64,000 nucleotides of DNA from Bacteroidota bacterium. GTDB lineage: Bacteria; Bacteroidota; Bacteroidia; Bacteroidales; JAGONC01. The stretch lies in NCBI GenBank assembly GCA_026391695.1, contig JAPLDP010000021.1:78125-142124 (forward strand), written 5' to 3'. A program made the position numbers and the translations under genes. The notes beneath the pieces were generated by a model. That model was given only the letters and a program-made list of their open reading frames with translations. It made no database searches and was not told where the DNA came from. Positions 57,700 to 64,000 of the stretch are shown one piece after another; position 1 is the stretch's first letter, and every line of letters starts with the position of its first letter.

Positions 57700-60168
57700 T
57701 TATATCTCCACCAGCAACATCTTGCGACTCATCACCTGATTATCCGTACGCAAAATACAAAAGTAGATCCCGCTTTTCACCCGGCTGCCGCTTTCATCTG
57801 TTCCATCCCAGATGACCGTCTTTGTCCCGGCCGACTGGTGGCCTTTTGCCAGGGTGCGTATCATCCTTCCCTGTATATCATAAATGATCAGGGATATAAA
57901 AGAACCTTCAGCCAGGTTATATTCAATTAATGTCTGTGAAAAAAATGGGTTGGGATAATTTCCGATGAGCTTCGGAGAATTCCCGAGCAGATCGGAAAAG
58001 CCTGTGGTCATATCTTCCACTGCGAAAATCTGCACATCGTCGATGTTCCAGCCGCAGTATCTCCAGCTTACGTTTGTAGTACCCATGGTCCAACGGAGAT
58101 ATACTGTTTCCTGGTTCGAAGCTACCGATGAGATGTCCAGGTCGACATCATCCCAGGCGCCGGCCGTCATCTCAACCTCATTGGCCCAGACCGTCGTCCA
58201 GTTGGTTCCGTCCGTACTGGCGCGTACATATGCGTGATCGTGATCGGGACTCTCGACGCCCAGCCATCGTTTGAACTTTAGATGGACCCCGTACAGGTTG
58301 GAGCAGTCGATCGCCGTGGAGGTGAGGTGCTTTTCGGAAAGGCCGTTGGGATAATCACCTGCCAGGTTATACCCATAAACATTATTGCCAGTATATCCGT
58401 TGGTCGGATCTGGTGATCCATGGCTGCCTCCCAGACCCTGCGGCTGGCCAAACGCCCAATCCTCTTCCGTCGTCCAACCGGGATCGTCGTCAAACAACCA
58501 TTCATACTTCAGCACACCATCCCCAACGATCAAGACCACCTCCCTATCGGTATCCCCGATGTGGTCAGAAGCATTGATGAAATGGACCTCGGCCGGGTAA
58601 GCACCAGCGATGAGGTCATTGGCATTTTCATTAATTTCAATGGTGATGTCAACTGTTTCATCGGGATCAAGAGTCCCTTGCAGCATGCCGTCCAAGGTTA
58701 TCCATTCTGCAGCAGTATCCTTGGTAACTTCATAATCTATAGCTGTCAGGCTCTTATTCTCAAGTGAATACACCTTACTGACAGGCCCAAAAGGCCCTCC
58801 GACGGCACCCTGAGGTTGAAACCCTTCCCTGGGAGTGACTTTCATTCCGGCCATAACCGCCAACACCTTCATGCAAAAATTCCCGGAATGCTGAAATCCG
58901 GACGGGTCATCGTAGTTGTAAAAATCAAGCCATTCACCATCAGTCTGGTAATAACTCTCGTCCTCTGCTGCAGCAGATTCCACGATGGTCCTGTAACTGG
59001 CTCCAAGCAAAACCGGCACGTTGGATGTCCTGTCATAGGCATAACCTCCGTCCGATAATTCCAGGTACACATAAAAATCTTCGCCCTCGCTAATGGTTAA
59101 GATTTCATCCAGGTCGAGAGTATGGAAACCCCGGAATTCCAAAGTCCCACTCTTGGTCGATAACTCATTCAGTAACTGAGTACCGTCAAAATCAGCATAA
59201 ATGATGACCGTATAATCGACATCATCCATTGCCGTAAAGAAGCTTACGGCATTCAGCAACTGATCGCCTGCTCCGATAAACTTGTTGAATACGGCCGAAC
59301 ACCCGGTCAATGTATCACGGAATCCATGATAATCGTGATAGTAGATCTTATCATACTGCAGTGGCACCACATTTCGGAAGGTGATCGCCCCCATGGCGGG
59401 ATTGTGACCGCAATGCTTATCGTAATAAGAAATCCAGAAATAGCCATTGAATCCCCAATTGGTACCCCAACTATTTTTACAGAGCCATGCGCCGGGCAGT
59501 GGGGCCTGTGTCACCAAGGTGTCATTCCACCCAATGATAGCCACTGCATGATTCGGATCCAGTGTAGAAGTGGGTGGCTGATAATGGATATAGTTGGTCA
59601 TAAAGGAACCGTTGGAGCACATGCAAGTCCCCATCACACCGTTATCCATGATGCTTTGCTTGACCATGTCGATGTTTTCCAGGTTGTCCCCCACGGTAAA
59701 CCATTCTATATCCCTGGGATAATAATAATGATAGCTGTCCAGATGCCTGGCCGGCAGTGTTTCGTACGACTGGCCATCAATATCCCTCACCGCTCCTTCT
59801 CCCCTGGATAAATAGGCTGAAGTTACGTAATAATCGCCACCTTCATGTACAATAAGTCCGCTACCTGAAGGGGGATCGATATCGTCATTGTTATTTTGGT
59901 TAAAGCCATTCCACCAATCAAGATGATACTCCGCCAGGTTTGGTTCCCCGGTTTCACCGGCTGAGGCCCAGACGCCGGTCATCAGGAGATTCCCTTCGAT
60001 AGCGGCCATAGCGCCATGGGTCCAGCATGTTCCCCCCTGCTGGTTTTTCACTGAGGTGACATAGTTTTCGCCATTGACATCACGCAAGTCAAAAGATTCC
60101 GGTGGGTTTTGAGAAAAAATAGAAACACATCCGAGGATTGCTCCAAGTAGTAGTAGATTTTTTTTCAT
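57700..60168 (-). CDS. secreted C1 (papain-family) cysteine peptidase with T9SS sorting domain
   Basis: An 822-residue cell-surface or secreted protease. ATG at 60168 begins a signal peptide (M-K-K-N-L-L-L-L-G-A, cleavage near F-S-Q). The papain domain has the oxyanion Gln and Cys48 in K-N-Q-Q-G-G-T-C-W, His207 in P-N-H-A-V-A-I-I-G-W, and Asn232 in K-N-S-W-G-T-N-W-G-F. A BACON/Ig-like region, a jelly-roll region with W-R-Y-C-G-W-N-I-D-D-V, and the C-terminal sorting domain follow (N-Y-P-N-P-F and I-W-D-G-T-D-E-S-G, ending in M-S-R-K-M-L). It is a likely substrate of the PorV/PorU pathway in this window. Target proteins are not known. Confidence 0.92.
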   Translation of the reverse strand: MKKNLLLLGAILGCVSIFSQNPPESFDLRDVNGENYVTSVKNQQGGTCWTHGAMAAIEGNLLMTGVWASAGETGEPNLAEYHLDWWNGFNQNNNDDIDPPSGSGLIVHEGGDYYVTSAYLSRGEGAVRDIDGQSYETLPARHLDSYHYYYPRDIEWFTVGDNLENIDMVKQSIMDNGVMGTCMCSNGSFMTNYIHYQPPTSTLDPNHAVAIIGWNDTLVTQAPLPGAWLCKNSWGTNWGFNGYFWISYYDKHCGHNPAMGAITFRNVVPLQYDKIYYHDYHGFRDTLTGCSAVFNKFIGAGDQLLNAVSFFTAMDDVDYTVIIYADFDGTQLLNELSTKSGTLEFRGFHTLDLDEILTISEGEDFYVYLELSDGGYAYDRTSNVPVLLGASYRTIVESAAAEDESYYQTDGEWLDFYNYDDPSGFQHSGNFCMKVLAVMAGMKVTPREGFQPQGAVGGPFGPVSKVYSLENKSLTAIDYEVTKDTAAEWITLDGMLQGTLDPDETVDITIEINENANDLIAGAYPAEVHFINASDHIGDTDREVVLIVGDGVLKYEWLFDDDPGWTTEEDWAFGQPQGLGGSHGSPDPTNGYTGNNVYGYNLAGDYPNGLSEKHLTSTAIDCSNLYGVHLKFKRWLGVESPDHDHAYVRASTDGTNWTTVWANEVEMTAGAWDDVDLDISSVASNQETVYLRWTMGTTNVSWRYCGWNIDDVQIFAVEDMTTGFSDLLGNSPKLIGNYPNPFFSQTLIEYNLAEGSFISLIIYDIQGRMIRTLAKGHQSAGTKTVIWDGTDESGSRVKSGIYFCILRTDNQVMSRKMLLVEI

Positions 60169-60325
60169 GAGGTATATTTTGGGTGAGATTGAACTCAGCT
60201 TCGAAGTTATTAAAAAACCTGATACAATTCTGCGCGTCTGCTTCTCCATAATTTACAAATATGTGACTCGTCCTAAAAAAAGTTTGCAGGTTAGACAATT
60301 AATCCTCTGCGTCCTTTGCGCTTTC

Positions 60326-60355
60326 CCTGCCCGCTGACGTAATCAGACGGGCAGG
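60326..60355. repeat. GC-rich inverted repeat
   Basis: CCTGCCCG and CGGGCAGG with TGA/TCA inside form a stem of about 11 pairs in a 600-base gap; no T-run. Confidence 0.55.
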
Positions 60356-60464
60356 TCTGCGACCTCTGCGGTTAAAACAAAAAGCCCACTGCAATATGGA
60401 TTTCTAATAGAGATAATTTACATTTGTTTGGTTTAAGAAGAGTTGTTTATACGGGCACTCATCA

Positions 60465-60578
60465 TCATCGAATTTCAAGATAGTATTCCAGGAAAGGTTG
60501 ATAGCCCCGCTTCCTCAATCGTTCAAGGGTGATGGTCAACATTTTTATGCGTTCGTCGAAACTCGCCGGAACTATCGC
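60465..60578 (-). pseudogene. gene-end remnant R1
   Basis: The minus-strand frame reads a 37-residue tail with F-D-E-R-I-K-M-L-T-I-T-L-E-R-L-R-K-R-G-Y and Y-Y-L-E-I-R before the stop. No start is seen. A related tail, about 83% identical over 71 bases, is at 62334-62396. Parent gene not recognised. Confidence 0.55.
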
Positions 60579-60773
60579 TCAGTATATCAAGAATAACCCC
60601 TGATTATTCTTTCTTACCTTAACAAGTCTGACTAAAAAGTTACCTTACAGATTTAAATTCGCTAAATTTGTTTAAATTTACAGAACGCACTGAAAAGTGA
60701 AATATAAATACAACCGTATATACATACATTTTCGGCAACCAATTTTGTAACGGTGCTTACACAACCTTCTGAA

Positions 60774-60781
60774 TATCTTTG
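60774..60781 (+). promoter_or_regulatory. -7 element of the FMN reductase/pirin pair
   Basis: TATCTTTG fits the Bacteroidota -7 box, 25 bases before the ATG; the -33 box is not clear. Confidence 0.5.
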
Positions 60782-60805
60782 AAACTCACTAACGATTAAA
60801 AAAAT

Positions 60806-61366
60806 ATGCCACACATTATAATTATATCATCAAGTGTAAGAACAGGAAGGAATAGCCACAGGATTGCTTTGTATTTCAAAAACTATTTGGAAGCAAACAA
60901 GCTTGCAACTGCTGAAATTCTTGATTTGAATGAATACAATTTTCCATTGTTTGATGAACGGTTACGCTTTCAAAAATCTCCTTCGGCTAAAATGCTTGAT
61001 TTTGCAGGAAAGATAAAAACTGCTGATGGTGTTTTGATTGTTACACCTGAATACAACGGAGGTTACCCGGCAAGTTTGAAAAATGTAATTGATTTATTGT
61101 ATGATGAATGGCATCGCAAACCCGTTGCAATTTCAACTGTGTCGGATGGAAGTTTCGGTGGCTCACAAGTAATCACATCATTGCAGTTTTTATTTTGGAA
61201 AATGCATGCATGGACAGTTCCTGCCATGTTTCCCGTTCCAAAAGTGCGCGATTCATTTGATAAACATGGAAATCCCACAGACAAAACCGCAACTGATAAA
61301 AGAGCAACAAATTTTATCAATGAATTACTCTGGTGTATTGAAGCAAAAAATAAAATGACAAACTAA
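60806..61366 (+). CDS. NADPH-dependent FMN reductase-type oxidoreductase
   Basis: A 186-residue flavodoxin-fold oxidoreductase of the NADPH-dependent FMN reductase family. The phosphate loop S-S-S-V-R-T-G-R-N-S is near residue 7. The flavin strand is V-T-P-E-Y-N-G-G-Y-P-A-S-L-K-N (about 79-93), and a later S-D-G-S-F-G-G segment closes the site. Likely reduces quinones or flavins in the cytoplasm. It precedes a pirin gene by 23 bases; quinone reductase plus pirin is a common redox-stress pairing. Confidence 0.88.
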   Translation: MPHIIIISSSVRTGRNSHRIALYFKNYLEANKLATAEILDLNEYNFPLFDERLRFQKSPSAKMLDFAGKIKTADGVLIVTPEYNGGYPASLKNVIDLLYDEWHRKPVAISTVSDGSFGGSQVITSLQFLFWKMHAWTVPAMFPVPKVRDSFDKHGNPTDKTATDKRATNFINELLWCIEAKNKMTN

Positions 61367-61389
61367 TTTTAAATGTAAAATCAATCATC

Positions 61390-62109
61390 ATGGCAAATAC
61401 AATTCTTCACAAAGCAGAAACCCGCGGCGATGCAAACCACGGCTGGCTTCACAGCAAACACACATTCAGTTTTGCTAACTATCATAATCCTGAAAGGATG
61501 CACTTTGGTGCGATGCGGGTTTTGAATGATGACCAGGTTGCAGCAGGTATGGGCTTTGGCACTCACCCTCACGACAACATGGAAATCATTTCAATTCCGC
61601 TGGAAGGTGACCTGGAACACAAAGACAACATGGGCAATATAGCCGTAATTAAAAATGGTGATGTGCAGGTAATGAGTGCAGGCACCGGAATTACCCACAG
61701 CGAATACAACAGAAATAAAGATAAGCCGGTGAAGTTTCTTCAGATATGGATTTTTCCAAATAAGAAAAATGTGAAACCCCGCTACGACCAGGTTACACTC
61801 AACTTAAATGACCGCCACAATAAGTTGCAGCAAATTGTTTCACCAAAAGCTGATGATGCAGGAGTTTGGATTCATCAGGATGCATGGTTTCACGTCGGAA
61901 GATTTGATAAGGATTTTTCAATTGATTACACCATTAAGAAAAACGGCAATGGAGTTTATGCATTCATCATAAAAGGCGATGTAACCATTGAAGAAATCAA
62001 TTTGAATGAAAGAGATGGTTTGGGAATTTGGGACACGTATAAAATTTCCATAAAAGCAAACTCACAGGATGTTGAAGTGTTGCTCATGGAAGTGCCAATG
62101 TATGAATAA
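61390..62109 (+). CDS. pirin family protein
   Basis: A cupin-fold pirin of 239 residues, with a metal site in the N-terminal domain: H-P-H-D-N-M-E-I-I-S (about 57-66) and T-G-I-T-H-S-E-Y-N near 98. The R-G-D-A-N-H-G-W-L start is typical. Some pirins are quercetinases; others bind regulators, and this cannot be decided here. Second gene of the short operon with the FMN reductase, the pair lying between remnants R1 and R2. Confidence 0.92.
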   Translation: MANTILHKAETRGDANHGWLHSKHTFSFANYHNPERMHFGAMRVLNDDQVAAGMGFGTHPHDNMEIISIPLEGDLEHKDNMGNIAVIKNGDVQVMSAGTGITHSEYNRNKDKPVKFLQIWIFPNKKNVKPRYDQVTLNLNDRHNKLQQIVSPKADDAGVWIHQDAWFHVGRFDKDFSIDYTIKKNGNGVYAFIIKGDVTIEEINLNERDGLGIWDTYKISIKANSQDVEVLLMEVPMYE

Positions 62110-62295
62110 CTCAAAACCATACAATACAAATTTGATAAACCTTTTCATGCAATTATCGACAATGAAAAATGCCAATGCACTGTTGAGTGGCGAAAGCTTG
62201 GCTGCCTATAATCGAGTAAGTGGCCCCGACCATGAATAGCCGGGGTGCACCTCTCCCACCATCCGCCCGAGGCGGAGTCACGAATACGGCGATTT

Positions 62296-62319
62296 CCCGA
62301 TGAGCGAAGCGAAATCGGG
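62296..62319. repeat. dispersed palindrome, second copy
   Basis: CCCGATGAGCGAAGCGAAATCGGG, read on the other strand, differs from 1945-1968 at two positions. Confidence 0.7.
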
Positions 62320-62333
62320 ACAGGCACTCATCA

Positions 62334-62396
62334 TCAACGAATTTCAAAATAGTAATTAAGGAAAGAAAGATAGCCACGCTTCTTCAAACGCTCATT
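62334..62396 (-). pseudogene. gene-end remnant R2
   Basis: Minus-strand tail N-E-R-L-K-K-R-G-Y-L-S-F-L and Y-Y-F-E-I-R before the stop, related to R1. Same orientation, so R1 and R2 are direct repeats around the FMN reductase/pirin pair. Confidence 0.5.
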
Positions 62397-62731
62397 TATC
62401 CGAGGCGTCGCGACTGTGAGGCTTTGCTGAGCTGTGCCGGCTTACCCTGCCAAACTTGACTCCTATTCAATTCATTTTCTTCAGTTCAGATTTTTGCTGT
62501 GTGGCTTACTTCAGACCTCCGGTCATCAGGAACGCCCTTGCCGTGTTGAGCGCAGCGAAAATCCGCCTTTCGGGACTAATACTTTCCGTTACAGGTGTAT
62601 TTGGGACTTCTACCCATCAGACTTGTCAAAGAACGTTTCATTCATTATATTTGCCATTCGGGGCACACACGATCACACAAATGCCAGCCCGGATTTATTC
62701 TGATTATTAAGCATGAAGTATATAGAAAAAT

Positions 62732-63781
62732 ATGGAAAATAAACTATGTGAAAAGAACAAGATAAAGGGGTTATCCTACGCATTTACAGATAAAGGCATT
62801 GAGTTGCCTGTACTTGATATAACCCATCCTCTTTTTACTGAAAGCATCAATGAAGACAAGCTAAAAAAAATGCTGACCGAGATTGAGAAGAAAGGAGAAA
62901 AAAGAGCCGAAAGTTTTCAAAAAATGCCTGCTTTCTTTAAAAATTATCTTGCAAAACGATCTTATATTATGGCAGGTCTATTGTTAAACGACACCGACGA
63001 CGCTTTTCTCAGCGGAATGAGTACGCTGATGATGAAGCTGGGTCCGGGACTTATCGGAAAGGGAAGAAAAAGATTTTTTGACCGGCTGGCATCGAAGAGT
63101 TTCGGTGCGATAGTGTTAAGGATGCGGGTGAGGGATATATGCCACTGCCAGGCCGAAGCATTGATACCCCTGCTTATTAAGTCGCCGGGAAAATCCATTT
63201 GTTTTATTAATATTGCAGGCGGCACGGCAAGCGACAGCATCAACACACTCATTTTGATACAGAAGAAAGATCCTTCCTTATTGCAAAACAGAAAAATCGA
63301 GATCAATGTGCTCGATGTGGATACTTTTGGCCCCGGTTTTGCCGGCCGGTGCGTCGAGTCACTCAAAGCTTCCGGAGCCCGTTTCAATGATCTGGATGTT
63401 TCTTTCAGGTATATTCCTTATAATTGGAATAGTACCGCAAGACTAACGGAACTGCTGGCGGAACGGAAAGAATGGATAGAAATATGTGCCTCGGAAGGCG
63501 GTCTTTTTGAATACGCATCAGATGAAGAGATTATTCAAAATCTGAACACAATATACGACAACTCGCAGGATCACATAATAATTGCCGGTTCCCTCTTACG
63601 GGATATTGAAACCGTAGATCCGGGAATCCGTGCTGCCATGAAAATAACACATATTAAAGCAAGGTTACTAGGTATAGACGGATTGAACCATAACCTTGAA
63701 AAAACCAGGTGGAGGATTGACAGTCTGTCGGAAGGCAATCCGCGATATGTGATTTTTTCTTTAAAGAAGATCGTGAAATAA
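62732..63781 (+). CDS. putative class I SAM-dependent methyltransferase
   Basis: A 349-residue soluble protein. The C-terminal half looks like a class I methyltransferase: I-N-I-A-G-G-T-A-S-D-S near residue 155 would be the SAM loop, and E-I-N-V-L-D-V-D near 190 the acidic strand. The N-terminal part is helical (M-A-G-L-L-L-N, L-S-G-M-S-T-L-M-M-K-L-G-P). No neighbour hints at a substrate, and the target is unknown. The assignment rests on these two motifs only. Confidence 0.6.
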   Translation: MENKLCEKNKIKGLSYAFTDKGIELPVLDITHPLFTESINEDKLKKMLTEIEKKGEKRAESFQKMPAFFKNYLAKRSYIMAGLLLNDTDDAFLSGMSTLMMKLGPGLIGKGRKRFFDRLASKSFGAIVLRMRVRDICHCQAEALIPLLIKSPGKSICFINIAGGTASDSINTLILIQKKDPSLLQNRKIEINVLDVDTFGPGFAGRCVESLKASGARFNDLDVSFRYIPYNWNSTARLTELLAERKEWIEICASEGGLFEYASDEEIIQNLNTIYDNSQDHIIIAGSLLRDIETVDPGIRAAMKITHIKARLLGIDGLNHNLEKTRWRIDSLSEGNPRYVIFSLKKIVK

Positions 63782-64000
63782 ATTTATTCTAACAAAAACC
63801 AATAACTTGGCAGACAACGGACAATAATAAAATGAGAACAATAACAAAAGAGTATTATTAAATTTAACCTGAATAATTCATAAATCCAAAATTCGGATAA
63901 AAAGCTATACTATTTCCAGGACGAATACAAAAAATTAGGCAAGCTGGGATAATTTGTAAGATATTGATGCAGTTTTTGTTTTGACAAAATTCATTGTTCA

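Larger units (their letters stand above)
62110..62731. other. gap of repeats and debris between pirin and the methyltransferase gene
   Basis: Holds CCGCCCGAGGCGG, a CCCGATGAGCG/CGAAATCGGG hairpin (62296-62319), remnant R2, and about 300 bases of mixed composition with no convincing gene; two overlapping frames near 62434-62710 look random. Confidence 0.6.

Noticed and set aside
57551..57739. 62-codon plus-strand frame
   Set aside because: Runs into the 3' end of the C1 peptidase gene in antisense and shows no recognisable domain.
62434..62710. two overlapping frames of 84-89 codons
   Set aside because: Low-quality frames in debris DNA, Cys/Phe-rich without pattern.

Overview
The window comes from a Bacteroidota chromosome, probably an anaerobic or facultatively anaerobic, non-gut type. 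It carries type IX secretion (T9SS) genes (porT, a plug-domain protein, gldJ, porP/sprF, two porU-like genes, porV), T9SS-sorted secreted protein, a TamL-like lipoprotein, and promoters of the Bacteroidota form TTTG-N19-TAnnTTTG. A large tungsten-type aldehyde:ferredoxin oxidoreductase suggests anaerobic metabolism.

Layout. 1-9.1 kb is housekeeping: heptose kinase, porT, tRNA-Glu, rpsT, radC, wecB, the rpsF-rpsR-rplI operon, a TrmH-type methyltransferase and an unusual sigma-4/HARE-type DNA-binding protein. 9.1-24.5 kb holds apbE coupled to a broken nqrF end, a T9SS plug-domain protein, an ABC permease, upp, the oxidoreductase divergent from thiF-thiS, folC, an exbB-exbD-tonB energy module, anmK, murF and gldJ. 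24.5-35 kb is the T9SS core: porP, two tandem gingipain-fold (C25) genes, porV, then ispF. 35-46 kb has a RecD-like helicase, TamL, a tRNA-Val next to a GIY-YIG gene and a tRNA remnant, an acyl-CoA dehydrogenase, a family 3 glycosidase between palindromic repeats, and a divergent WYL regulator/AAA ATPase pair.

46-62.7 kb is an accessory region, mostly AT-rich and full of debris. It has two HigBA-type toxin-antitoxin loci (one toxin broken), two copies of a ~115 bp repeat, a whole and a truncated copy of a DUF6508-like gene, a gene split by a GC-rich palindromic element, a ~20 bp phased array of TGCACAA motifs beside a Fic-derived winged-helix ORF, an EVE-like/PD-(D/E)XK candidate restriction enzyme, and a complete IS21-family element that truncates a gene. 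After it come a T9SS-sorted C1 peptidase, an FMN reductase/pirin pair between two related gene remnants, and a putative methyltransferase.

How the genes fit together: PorT, PorV, PorU, PorP and GldJ belong to one outer-membrane secretion and surface-attachment system. The C1 peptidase is its likely cargo, and so may be the second C25 protein. The best candidates for something undescribed are the shuffled repeated cassettes at 46-54 kb, the phased TGCACAA array, the EVE-like nuclease, and the tRNA-Val/GIY-YIG/tRNA-remnant unit. All functions are read from sequence motifs only; no database search was run.
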